From positions 1-63,090 of the forward strand of contig CAZFKN010000004.1 in NCBI GenBank assembly GCA_964519805.1: DNA of 63,090 bases, in the 5' to 3' direction. Below, one piece after another: positions 16,681 to 24,316 of this stretch. The notes beneath the pieces are model-generated. The model had not been told where the DNA came from, made no database searches, and saw nothing but the letters and a program-made list of their open reading frames with translations. The translations under genes were made by a program, and so were the position numbers. Each line of letters begins with the position of its first letter. Position 1 is the stretch's first letter. This DNA is from DASQPE01 sp964519805 (GTDB lineage: Bacteria; Gemmatimonadota; Gemmatimonadetes; Gemmatimonadales; GWC2-71-9).

Positions 16681-17652
16681 GTGGAGGCTCCTTCCCAGGC
16701 CGTGGACGTCCGCCGGCCCTCGCTGGTGGCCGACCTGGTAACGCTCACCAAGCCGCGCATCATCTCGCTGCTCCTCGTTACGACCATCGCGCCGATGTTC
16801 GTGACCGGACGCGGCTTGCCGTCCCTGCAGCTGGTGCTCGTCGTGATTCTCGCCGGCTACCTGATGGCCGGCGGAGCGAACGCCATCAACATGTGGTTCG
16901 ACCGGGACATCGACGACAAGATGTCGCGGACCCGGTTCCGGCCGATCCCCGCCGGGCGCATCGCGCCCGCGGTCGGACTCGCGTTCGGGATCGGTCTCGC
17001 CGTCATCGCCTTCGACCTGTTCTGGCAGCTGGTCAACCCGTTGAGCGCCTGGCTCGCGCTCGGCGGCCTCTTGTTCTACGTCCTCATCTACACGGTATGG
17101 CTCAAACGGTCGAGCCCGCAGAACATCGTCATCGGCGGTGCGGCGGGCGCGTTCCCGCCACTGGTCGGCTGGGCGGCAATGACCAACCGGATCGACCTCG
17201 CCGCGATCTACCTCTTCGCCATCATCTTCTACTGGACACCCCCGCACTTCTGGGCGCTCGCGCTCATCAAGCAGGGCGAGTACGCACGGGCCGGCGTTCC
17301 CATGATGCCCGTCGTTCGGGGCGAGCGGCGCACCAAGTTCGAGATGCTGGTCTACACCCTCATGCTGCTGCCGCTCACGCTCATGCCGGTGCTGTTCGGA
17401 GCGTTCGGCTGGTTCTATGCGGTGGCCGCCACTCTGCTCGGCGCGCCCCTGCTCTGGTACTGCGTCCGCCTCCTCCGCGAGGCGGCGGTGACTCCCACGG
17501 CCTGGAAGCTCTACCGCTACTCGCTCCTGTATCTCGCCCTCCTCTTCGTGGCGATGGGAATCGACCGCAATCTTCCCGGCGCACAGGTATCCCCTCCCGC
17601 CGTCCTCATCCTGAGCAACCCGAGCCAGGAAGCGCTCGCCCCGGCCCGGTGA
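16681..17652 (+). CDS. cyoE: Protoheme IX farnesyltransferase (heme O synthase)
   Basis: This UbiA-superfamily membrane enzyme adds a farnesyl group to heme b to make heme O for haem-copper oxidases. Markers in the 323-residue protein are LTKPRIISLLLVTTIAPMFV (helix 1), the first Asp-rich motif NMWFDRDIDDKMSRTRFRPI (about residues 76-95) and, after VIGGAAGAFPPLVGWAA, the second conserved region YLFAIIFYWTPPHFWALALI with GVPMMPVVRGERRTK. It starts with GTG 16681 after a GGAGG site. It is divergent from the APC permease (132-base gap) and 15 bases before an ABC exporter. Confidence 0.93.
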   Translation: MEAPSQAVDVRRPSLVADLVTLTKPRIISLLLVTTIAPMFVTGRGLPSLQLVLVVILAGYLMAGGANAINMWFDRDIDDKMSRTRFRPIPAGRIAPAVGLAFGIGLAVIAFDLFWQLVNPLSAWLALGGLLFYVLIYTVWLKRSSPQNIVIGGAAGAFPPLVGWAAMTNRIDLAAIYLFAIIFYWTPPHFWALALIKQGEYARAGVPMMPVVRGERRTKFEMLVYTLMLLPLTLMPVLFGAFGWFYAVAATLLGAPLLWYCVRLLREAAVTPTAWKLYRYSLLYLALLFVAMGIDRNLPGAQVSPPAVLILSNPSQEALAPAR

Positions 17653-17667
17653 ATTAGCTTCGTAGGG

Positions 17668-19485
17668 ATGACTTCCACCCCGGAATCCGCGCGCGGGGGC
17701 CGTCGGCTGCCCTCGCCGGGTCGCCTGAGCCGCCTGTGGCCACGCGTCCGGCCGTACCGTGGTGGGCTCGCGCTCGCGGTCGTGGCCCTCCTGCTGAGCG
17801 CGGCCATCGGCCTCGCCTTTCCCCAGGTCGTCCGCTACCTGCTCGACGCCGCATTCCTGCGGCAAGACCGCGCGCTGCTCGACCGAATCGCGCTGCTGCT
17901 GATCGGCCTCTTCGTCATCCAGGCGTTTCTCAACTACGTCCAGACCTACTACCTCAGCGCCACCGGTGAGCGCGCCGTGGCCGGCCTGCGGCGCGAGCTG
18001 TTCGAGAAGCTGCTCACCATGCCACCCGGGTTCTTCGCCGAGCGTCGCACGGGCGAGCTGACCAGCCGCCTGACCGCCGATATCGGCCTGCTCCAGAGCG
18101 TCATGAGCCATCAGATCGCCGAGTTCTCGCGCCAGCTCCTGGCGCTGGTCGGCGGTGTGGTGCTGCTCACCCTCATGCAGCCTCGTCTGACGTTCACGGC
18201 GATCGGCGTGGTCCCGCTCGTGGTCGGCTCGGGTTTTTACTTCGGGCGCCGGCTCAAGCGGATGACCACGGGCGTGCAGGACCGGGTGGCGGAGGCCACC
18301 GCGGTCGCCGAGGAGGCGCTGAGCCAGATCCGCACCGTGCAGAGCTTCGTGCAGGAGCCCGCCGAGCGGGAGCGCTACGGCTCCCGCGTGCTCGCGAGCG
18401 TCAAGGCGGCGCTGGTTCGGGCCGAAGTCCGCGGGCTCTTCTTCGGCATCCTCACGTTCACCACGTTCAGCGGCATCGTCGTCGTGCTCTGGCAAGGCGG
18501 GCTGCTGGTGCTGGACGGAAAGCTCTCCCCGGGCGCGCTCGTGTCGTTCCTGCTCTACACGGTCTTCATCGCGGCCGCGATCGGGGCGCTGGCGTCGTTC
18601 TTCAGCAGTTATCAGGAAGCGGTCGGCGCCGCCGAGCGGGTGTTCGAGCTGCTGGAGACGGTGTCTCCGATCGCGGACCCGCCCGTGCCGCGCGAGCTTC
18701 CCCGGCCCGTACGCGGCGCGGTGGCGTTGGAGCGCGTCTCCTTCCGCTACCTGGCCGATCCAACCGCCCCCTGGACGCTGCGGGAGATCGACCTGAGCGT
18801 GGTGCCGGGTGAGGTGGTGGCGCTGGTCGGGCCCTCGGGAGCGGGCAAGACGACGTTGGTGTCGCTGCTGCCGCGCTTCTGGGACGTGGCGGAAGGGCGC
18901 GTGCTGCTGGACGGCATCGACATCCGTGACCTGCGCCTGGCCGACCTGCGGGGCGCCATCGGGATCGTGCCGCAGGAGCCCGCGCTCTTCAGCGGCACGG
19001 TACGGGAAAACATCGCCTATGCGCGGCCGGGGGCGACCGTCGCGGAGGTCGAGGCGGCGGCCCGGGCCGCCCATGCGCACGAGTTCGTCGAGCGGCTGCC
19101 GCAGGGGTACGACACACTGGTGGGCGAGCGGGGCGTCAAGCTGTCAGGCGGTCAGCGGCAGCGGGTAGCGATTGCCCGAGCGCTCCTCAAGAATCCGGCC
19201 GTGCTCGTCCTGGACGAAGCGACCAGCAGCCTCGACAACGAGAGCGAGCGGCTGATTGAGGACGCGATGGAACGCCTGCTGGTGGGCCGGACGACGCTCA
19301 TCATCGCCCACCGACTCAGCACCGTTCGCCGCGCGGACCGGCTGATCGTGATGGATCACGGTCGCATCGTGGAGGAGGGGAGCCACACCGCACTGCTCGC
19401 GCGCGGCGGCCTCTACGCGCGACTGTACCAGCACCAGTTCCGGGAGGGGGACGTACAACTGACTGCGGTGAACGGTGAGCAGTGA
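17668..19485 (+). CDS. ABC half-transporter exporter, MsbA/ABCB type
   Basis: The 605-residue fused membrane-ATPase exporter has a six-helix domain (residues about 30-320; YRGGLALAVVALLLSAAIGL, the coupling region GERAVAGLRRELFEKLLTMP, FFAERRTGELTSRLTADI). Its nucleotide-binding domain has Walker A VGPSGAGKTT (near residue 387), Q-loop GIVPQEPALFSG, signature KLSGGQRQRVAIARALL and Walker B VLVLDEATSSLDNESE, ending with the H-loop IIAHRLSTV. It should work as a homodimer. Lipid A, lipid or drug export are all possible. It lies 15 bases after cyoE and ends in a repeat-encoded tail (VNGEQ). Confidence 0.92.
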   Translation: MTSTPESARGGRRLPSPGRLSRLWPRVRPYRGGLALAVVALLLSAAIGLAFPQVVRYLLDAAFLRQDRALLDRIALLLIGLFVIQAFLNYVQTYYLSATGERAVAGLRRELFEKLLTMPPGFFAERRTGELTSRLTADIGLLQSVMSHQIAEFSRQLLALVGGVVLLTLMQPRLTFTAIGVVPLVVGSGFYFGRRLKRMTTGVQDRVAEATAVAEEALSQIRTVQSFVQEPAERERYGSRVLASVKAALVRAEVRGLFFGILTFTTFSGIVVVLWQGGLLVLDGKLSPGALVSFLLYTVFIAAAIGALASFFSSYQEAVGAAERVFELLETVSPIADPPVPRELPRPVRGAVALERVSFRYLADPTAPWTLREIDLSVVPGEVVALVGPSGAGKTTLVSLLPRFWDVAEGRVLLDGIDIRDLRLADLRGAIGIVPQEPALFSGTVRENIAYARPGATVAEVEAAARAAHAHEFVERLPQGYDTLVGERGVKLSGGQRQRVAIARALLKNPAVLVLDEATSSLDNESERLIEDAMERLLVGRTTLIIAHRLSTVRRADRLIVMDHGRIVEEGSHTALLARGGLYARLYQHQFREGDVQLTAVNGEQ

Positions 19486-19550
19486 ACAGGGGCCCCGCGA
19501 CTCCATGGGCCCCCCTGTTCACTGTTCACTGTTCACCGTTCACCGCTTAC
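19468..19550. repeat. Heptad tandem array with inverted arms at the ABC exporter / secreted-protein junction
   Basis: Left arm: GTGAACG, GTGAGCA, GTGAACA at 19468-19488. The loop region is GC-rich and contains its own GGGGCCC/GGGCCCC inverted repeat. Right arm: TGTTCAC three times from 19516, then CGTTCAC and CGCTTAC up to 19550. The exporter stops at the TGA of the third left unit (19483-19485). The opposite gene stops at 19533-19535, inside a right-arm unit. TGAs at 19469, 19476 and 19483 cover all three frames. Confidence 0.9.
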
Positions 19551-20357
19551 CGCCTCCCCCTCCATCACGAATTCCGCCCGCCGCTGATCGGTCCTTCCTG
19601 CCAGATCCACCGACACCACCAGACTGTAGCGACCAGGGGCCAGGCCTACGAGGCTCACGTGCCCGTGCAGCGTGCTACCCCCGGGACGCACCTGCACCGG
19701 CACCGGCCGCCACCGGAGGGGCACTCCCCTGGTCGAGTCCTCGACCCAGACCGACATAGTTCCCGCATCGTCCTTCTCGCCGGCCGAATACACCTCGAGC
19801 AAATAGTGCGCTGTCGTCCGCGTCGGACCCAAACGCGGCAGCGCGGCCGCCGTCACCAGCGCCCCGCCGCGGCGCAGCTCGCCGGGTTGCGGCACGGTGT
19901 CGCCCGCCGATGCGAGTCGGATGGCCGGCGAGAGGAGCAGGTCCGAGGCGGTGGGTTGTCGGTCGAAGGCCTCGAGGTCGATCGCAGAGCGCGATTCCCG
20001 CCCTGTCACCACGTTCCTCACCGTGGCTTCCAGTCGATATCGCCCCGAGCTCACGAGAAACTCTACCGTTTCGACCACGCAGGGCCCGGGGTGCCGCTGC
20101 GCCGGGACCGTGGCTTTCCATGCTTCGGCGCCGACCGATGCCCCGGCAGAATCGGTAATGCGAAAGGCCACCTGATAGGCGGAACCGCTCGAGTCCACGA
20201 CGGCGCACGGAATCTCGAGGAAAGCGGTGACGCGGGTGCGGTGGTGGTCGGCCCGATAGAATCGCACGGCGCGGAGCGCGAGTTGCTCGCCGGTCTGCCT
20301 GACCGTGGGGGGAAACAGGCTCGCGGCCCCGAGCAGCGCCGCGATACACAGACGCAT
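19533..20357 (-). CDS. Secreted protein of unknown function, beta-sandwich-like
   Basis: I do not recognise this 274-residue family. It begins with a signal peptide (LCIAALLGAASLFPPTV) and is rich in alternating hydrophobic strands: LALRAVRFYRAD, TRVTAFLEIPCAVV, YQVAFRITDSAG, RYRLEATVRNVVTGRES, HYLLEVYSAGE and HVSLVGLAPGRYSLVVSVDL. The pattern resembles tandem immunoglobulin-like or transthyretin-like modules in the periplasm. Two cysteines (CAVV and PGPCVV) may form a disulfide. It is downstream of the M24 peptidase by 10 bases and probably shares its transcript. Its last residues (VSGER) and stop lie in the heptad array. Confidence 0.65.
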   Translation of the reverse strand: MRLCIAALLGAASLFPPTVRQTGEQLALRAVRFYRADHHRTRVTAFLEIPCAVVDSSGSAYQVAFRITDSAGASVGAEAWKATVPAQRHPGPCVVETVEFLVSSGRYRLEATVRNVVTGRESRSAIDLEAFDRQPTASDLLLSPAIRLASAGDTVPQPGELRRGGALVTAAALPRLGPTRTTAHYLLEVYSAGEKDDAGTMSVWVEDSTRGVPLRWRPVPVQVRPGGSTLHGHVSLVGLAPGRYSLVVSVDLAGRTDQRRAEFVMEGEAVSGER

Positions 20358-20367
20358 GCGCTCCGTC

Positions 20368-21534
20368 CTACGCGGTGATCAACTCGCGCTGCGGCTCGCG
20401 GGGAGTCATCTCTGGGCCGTCTGGTCCCCAATACATGTTCACCTCACTGCGGATACCGAATTCGCCCGGCAGATAGACACCCGGCTCGACCGAGAACCCG
20501 AGACCCGGGCCCAGCTGACGGTCGTCGTGCGTCTCGTAGTCATCCAGATGCGGACCCGACCCGTGAAGATCGCGATCGATGGAGTGTCCGGTGCGGTGCA
20601 CGAACCACTGTCCGAACCCCGCCCGCTCGATGACGTCCCGGGCCGCGCGGTCGCCCTCGTAGCCGGCGATCGGCCGGCCCGCGCGAGCCGCATCCCGAAT
20701 CAGTGCGACGGCCGCGTCCCGCGCATCCCGCACGACGGTCCAGACCTCCTGGACTCGCGTCGGCGGCGTCGCTCCCGCGAAGCCCATCCACGTCTGATCG
20801 GCCGAGACGCCCGCGTCGGGGGCGCCCCAGAGGTCCAGCAGCACGACCTGCCCCGCGGCAAGCGTTGCGTCGCGGCCCGCGATCGGCTCGTAGTGCGGGT
20901 TCGCGGCGTTCGCGCCGAATGCCACGATCGGCGGGTGCTCAAACGTGAGCCCGCCCTTGGTCAGCGCCTCCGTCACCCGGGCCTGCACCGCGGACTCCGT
21001 CGTCCCGGGCGATCGAACGGCCCGGGCCAGCTCCGTGCGGGCGACCGCGGCGACGTGTTCCGCGGCGGCGACGTGTCCGGCGATTTCCACGGCATTCCAG
21101 CGTGCGGCAAAGCGGGAGACGAGCGGACCCGAGGGAACGACACGCGCGCCGAGCCGGCGCAGGAGCTCCACGACACCGAATGGAACGCGGTCCAGGTACG
21201 GAACGGCATCTTCAGGTGAGACCTCCATCGACACCGTGCGCCCGCGCACCAGCGGCCCGAGGGCTGCATGCAGCTCCTCCCACCGCGCGTACGGTACGAC
21301 TCTGCCGGGGAAGCCTTCGACGCCCTGCAGCTCGATGCGATGTGCGACGGCCACCAACTCGCCCTCGCGCGGGAGCAGGACGAAGAGACGGCGAGTGCCC
21401 ATGCCGCCCACGCCGAGCACTCGCGCGGCGACCGGATTCACGCCCCGGAAGTCGTAGATGAGCCACGCGTCGGCTCCCGCTTCGTCCAGCGCGGCACGCA
21501 GCGCCGCGCGGTCGAGATCGGCCAGTGCGCTCAT
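20368..21534 (-). CDS. M24-family metallopeptidase (Xaa-Pro aminopeptidase-like)
   Basis: The 388-residue protein has a creatinase-type N-terminal domain (residues about 1-150) and a pita-bread catalytic domain. All five dinuclear-metal ligands can be placed: Asp in LLDLWG, Asp in GVSADQTWMG, His in HRTGHSID, Glu in FSVEPGVYLPG and Glu in IRSEVNMYWG. Such enzymes remove an N-terminal residue before proline, or act on related substrates. No signal peptide is seen, so it is probably cytoplasmic. The ATG at 21534 overlaps the stop of the V4R gene (ATGA), favouring this start over a much longer in-frame extension. Confidence 0.88.
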   Translation of the reverse strand: MSALADLDRAALRAALDEAGADAWLIYDFRGVNPVAARVLGVGGMGTRRLFVLLPREGELVAVAHRIELQGVEGFPGRVVPYARWEELHAALGPLVRGRTVSMEVSPEDAVPYLDRVPFGVVELLRRLGARVVPSGPLVSRFAARWNAVEIAGHVAAAEHVAAVARTELARAVRSPGTTESAVQARVTEALTKGGLTFEHPPIVAFGANAANPHYEPIAGRDATLAAGQVVLLDLWGAPDAGVSADQTWMGFAGATPPTRVQEVWTVVRDARDAAVALIRDAARAGRPIAGYEGDRAARDVIERAGFGQWFVHRTGHSIDRDLHGSGPHLDDYETHDDRQLGPGLGFSVEPGVYLPGEFGIRSEVNMYWGPDGPEMTPREPQRELITA

Positions 21535-22157
21535 TCGTATTCTCCCGCCCCCTGCCCGCGCCAGAGGCAGGCCGGATCGCCGCGGCCCTCGCAGTGCTCG
21601 TGCACCATGGTGCCCTCGAAACCAACGAGCGTGCGGAGCAGCTCGCCGTAGGCCGCGCCGTAGAACGGACACGCGCTGCCGTCGGGCATGGCGCTGATCG
21701 ACAGCGGCCGGAGCATCCGCACTTCCGGGTCGGGGCCGCTGGCGGCAAGGTCGCCGCGGAAGTAGGTCGTAGCCAGCCGGCGCGCGGCTCGGCGCGCGAG
21801 CCGCTGGCCCAGACCGGTCGGTGACACCTTCACCAGCGCGCGCGCTCCACCGCTCGCCTTGACGGCATAACGTGCCGCGCGGCGGCCGGCGTCGGCGAAC
21901 ACCAGCGGCGCATCGGGGCGTCGGCCCACGAGGCGCAGGACCGACACCAGCTCGTCCTCCGTGACGGCCCCCTCCCGCTCCGCTGCCTGGCGATAGCGGT
22001 CGATCTGCGCCGCCACGGTTTCGCTCAGACCCAGCCGGCGCGCGACGATGTCCTTCGCCAGGACCTCGAGGCCGTCCTCGACGGGCGTATCGAGATTGCG
22101 GAGCGCCTCCAGCAGGCTCAGGGGAAGGAACGCGGGGATCGGCAGCGAATCGGGCAC
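21531..22157 (-). CDS. V4R-domain (4-vinyl-reductase-like) sensor or ligand-binding protein
   Basis: The 208-residue protein has an Ala/Arg-rich N-terminal half with heptad-like helices (LPLSLLEALRNLDTPVEDGLEVLA) and a C-terminal V4R-like half ending SACPFYGAAYGELLRTLVGF, then EHCEGRGDPACLW. The C-x-n-E-x-x-C-x-n-C arrangement matches the conserved end of V4R domains, which bind small hydrophobic ligands and are found in regulators as well as in bacteriochlorophyll enzymes. There is no other photosynthesis gene here, so a regulatory role is likelier. GTG 22157 is the best start before the first helix. It is divergent from the sigma-factor gene (114 bases) and coupled to the M24 gene. Confidence 0.6.
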   Translation of the reverse strand: MPDSLPIPAFLPLSLLEALRNLDTPVEDGLEVLAKDIVARRLGLSETVAAQIDRYRQAAEREGAVTEDELVSVLRLVGRRPDAPLVFADAGRRAARYAVKASGGARALVKVSPTGLGQRLARRAARRLATTYFRGDLAASGPDPEVRMLRPLSISAMPDGSACPFYGAAYGELLRTLVGFEGTMVHEHCEGRGDPACLWRGQGAGEYE

Positions 22158-22271
22158 GGGGGTGGGGGCGCGGGCGGGTCCGGAACCGCGAGACGGGGCG
22201 GAACATAGCCGGAGGACGCCGGCCCATCCAGGGGTCCTTGCGCAGGGCGAACCCTGCAGGAACATTGCGTC

Positions 22272-22850
22272 ATGACCGACCCTGCACCCGACCGGCGTGC
22301 GTTCGAGGCGGAGGTGCTGCCGCAGCTCGACAGCCTCTACCGGCTCGCACTCCGCCTGACGACGGACCCGAGCAGGGCGGAAGACCTGGTTCAGGATACC
22401 GTCCTCAAGGCTTTCCGCTCCTGGCAGCGCTTTCAGCCCGGAACCAACATCCGGAGTTGGCTGTTCACGATTTTGCGTAACACGTTCATCAATGACTACC
22501 GCCGCAGGCAGCGGGAGCCGATCCCGATGGACCTGGAGGCGGTCGAGCCGCACGCCGTCTTCAGAGCAGCCCAGGATGAAGACCCCGAGGGGACATTCTT
22601 CGCGCAGATCGTAGACGCCAAAGTCCTCGACGCAATCGACGCGCTCCCCGAGGAGTTCCGTGAAGTGCTCGTGCTGAGCGACATCGAGAATATGAGCTAC
22701 GCGGAAATCGCGGAAGTGCTGGACATACCGGTGGGCACGGTCAAGTCCCGCCTGTTCCGGGCGCGGCGCCAGCTTCAGGAGGTACTGTACGACCATGCGG
22801 TGGAAATGGGTTACATCCGGGCGCGCGACCGCGCGCCGGCCAAGCCGTAG
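22272..22850 (+). CDS. ECF-type RNA polymerase sigma factor, SigR/RpoE-like
   Basis: The 192-residue protein has sigma region 2 (DSLYRLALRLTTDPSRAEDL, then VQDTVLKAFRSWQRFQPGTN and IRSWLFTILRNTFINDYRRR) and region 4 (LPEEFREVLVLSDIENMSYA, then EIAEVLDIPVGTVKSRLFRA), separated by a linker. The F-x-x-G-T-N-x-x-x-W-L-F-T-I-L-R-N pattern is the one seen in SigR/SigH-like thiol-stress sigma factors. An RsrA-like anti-sigma gene follows 18 bases later, so activity is probably controlled by a redox switch. Confidence 0.92.
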   Translation: MTDPAPDRRAFEAEVLPQLDSLYRLALRLTTDPSRAEDLVQDTVLKAFRSWQRFQPGTNIRSWLFTILRNTFINDYRRRQREPIPMDLEAVEPHAVFRAAQDEDPEGTFFAQIVDAKVLDAIDALPEEFREVLVLSDIENMSYAEIAEVLDIPVGTVKSRLFRARRQLQEVLYDHAVEMGYIRARDRAPAKP

Positions 22851-22868
22851 CATGCGGGGGACACGCTG

Positions 22869-23114
22869 ATGGCCGGCGGTCCGAACTGCGTCGAGGCGCT
22901 GGCGCTGCTTCAGGATTACCTGAAGCAGGAGCTCACGCCGGAGCTGGAAACCAAGATCACCACGCACCTCCAGAAATGCCGGCACTGCTTCACTCACCTG
23001 CAGTTCGAGCGCGGCTTTCTCGAGATGCTCGAGCGTAAGGCCAAGGGGCAGTGCTGCCCCGATCGCCTGCGCGACCGCATCCTCGCCTCGCTCCGTAACC
23101 CCTCCGACGCCTAG
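22869..23114 (+). CDS. RsrA-like zinc-binding anti-sigma factor
   Basis: This 81-residue protein carries the ZAS zinc motif H33-x3-C37-x2-C40 together with an upstream Cys7, the arrangement used by RsrA. In that family, oxidation makes a disulfide, expels zinc and frees the sigma factor. Two further adjacent cysteines (C62, C63) sit in a GQCCPD segment. Cytoplasmic with no membrane helix, it is transcribed right behind its presumed partner sigma factor. The redox role is family knowledge; partner identity is inferred from adjacency. Confidence 0.85.
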   Translation: MAGGPNCVEALALLQDYLKQELTPELETKITTHLQKCRHCFTHLQFERGFLEMLERKAKGQCCPDRLRDRILASLRNPSDA

Positions 23115-23137
23115 GGCGCGGGCCCGCGCCCCAGCAA

Positions 23138-23920
23138 GTGTCGCTCCTGACGGCCGTCGCGCTCGCCGCACTGTTTGCGGTCGTGGCGTGGCTGGCCGCC
23201 AGTCTCACGGCCGGTGGCGCCGTCGCCGCAACCCTGGTAGGGAGTTCCGTGCTCGTCGGAGCGGGCTGGCCCGGGGCCGCCGCCCTCGCGGCGTTCTTCG
23301 TCTCGAGCAGCGCAGTTTCGCGGATCGGTCCGGCAGCCCCACCCTTGGGGGACGCCAAGGGGAATCAACGAGACCATTGGCAGGTCTTAGCCAACGGGGG
23401 GCCCGCGGCGCTCGGCGCGCTCATCGCCCGGGGCGAGCCCGGACTCGCCCTCTGGATCGTGACGGCGAGCCTCGCTGCCGCCGCCGCGGACACCTGGGCC
23501 ACGTCGGCCGGTGCATGGAGCCGAGTCATGCCACGTCACCTCCTTACCTGGCGGCAGGTCCCGGCCGGCACGGGCGGCGGTGTCACTCTGCTCGGGTGTC
23601 TTGGCGCATTGTGCGGCGCGCTGGTCGTGGCGGGGGCGGGCGCGGTCTTCAGTGCCGATTACCGCCTCTGGCTCACGGCGGCGATAGGTTTCGGAGGGAT
23701 GGTCGTAGACTCCGCGCTCGGCGCCGCCGTGCAGGGCCGCTTCCGCTGCCCGGCCTGTGACGAGCGGTCCGAGTGGCCAACGCATCGCTGCGGTGCGACA
23801 ACGATCCTGGAGGGAGGCTGGCAGTGGCTCGACAACGACGGTGTGAACGCGCTGGCCACCACGCTGGCTGCCGTGGCCGGCTGGGCGTCGTGGGTTTGGC
23901 TCTCGGCGCGCTTGTCGTGA
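23138..23920 (+). CDS. DUF92/TMEM19-family integral membrane protein
   Basis: The 260-residue protein starts at GTG 23138 and has about six membrane helices (LLTAVALAALFAVVAWLAAS; LWIVTASLAAAAADTWATS; LWLTAAIGFGGMVVDSALGA; an end helix TLAAVAGWASWVWLS). Family hallmarks are the cytoplasmic DAKGNQRDHWQVLANGG, the ADTWATSAG helix and a VDSALGA-x-x-QGRF segment. Plant members (VTE6) phosphorylate phytyl phosphate, so a prenyl- or lipid-phosphate role is possible. A C-x2-C (CPAC) and HRCG near residue 210 look like a metal-binding knuckle. A geranylgeranyl-reductase-family gene lies 400 bases downstream. Confidence 0.8.
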   Translation: MSLLTAVALAALFAVVAWLAASLTAGGAVAATLVGSSVLVGAGWPGAAALAAFFVSSSAVSRIGPAAPPLGDAKGNQRDHWQVLANGGPAALGALIARGEPGLALWIVTASLAAAAADTWATSAGAWSRVMPRHLLTWRQVPAGTGGGVTLLGCLGALCGALVVAGAGAVFSADYRLWLTAAIGFGGMVVDSALGAAVQGRFRCPACDERSEWPTHRCGATTILEGGWQWLDNDGVNALATTLAAVAGWASWVWLSARLS

Positions 23921-24315
23921 TCGAGGCTTGCCGCCCCACGCCGACCGAGCCGGCGCCCACGGCGGGCGTCCCGCTGGCTCCGCCGGGCGGAGGCGCCCCG
24001 GCGCCTCAGCCCGCGCCGTCGCTCTCACCGCTCCTCGGTACCTGGCGCGGCGTGAATACCGCGTTCCTGCCGAGCACCATACAGACCACTACCTGGCGCT
24101 TCGACGCGGACGGCGCCTGCCTCGAGACGTTCCTCACGATCACAGATGGCCTGCAATCCGAGAGCGACCGCCCGTGCTCCTGGACGGCCGACGCGACGAC
24201 CGTCACCGTCATGTACGCCGGCCCTGTCGGCCTGGTCACTTTTACTCTGCAATACAGCTTCCCCTCTCCCGACGTGCTGCGGCTCGACGCGGACGAGTTC
24301 AGCCGGGTGGCGTGA
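23890..24315 (+). CDS. Small Pro-rich protein, possible lipoprotein, unknown function
   Basis: This reading frame of about 141 residues lies between the DUF92 gene and the FAD oxidoreductase. Read from GTG 23890 it gives a short hydrophobic start ending in VVIEAC, followed by a long Pro/Ala/Thr spacer (residues about 15-50) and a compact beta-rich domain (LLGTWRGVN, TTTWRFDADGACLETFLTIT, CSWTADATTVTVMYAGPVG). The domain looks lipocalin-like, as in small lipoproteins, but the lipobox is poor and lacks a basic start. An alternative GTG at 23917 overlaps the DUF92 stop and would make it cytoplasmic. The start is therefore uncertain. Confidence 0.5.
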   Translation: MGLALGALVVIEACRPTPTEPAPTAGVPLAPPGGGAPAPQPAPSLSPLLGTWRGVNTAFLPSTIQTTTWRFDADGACLETFLTITDGLQSESDRPCSWTADATTVTVMYAGPVGLVTFTLQYSFPSPDVLRLDADEFSRVA

Positions 24316-24316
24316 C

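Noticed and set aside
16549..19080. Long in-frame N-terminal extension of the APC permease over cyoE and the ABC exporter
   Set aside because: The extension is low-complexity charged sequence opposite real genes. The permease fold starts at the ATG at 16548.
21531..22157. V4R domain taken as evidence of bacteriochlorophyll synthesis
   Set aside because: V4R domains occur in regulators and no bch or puf gene is present.
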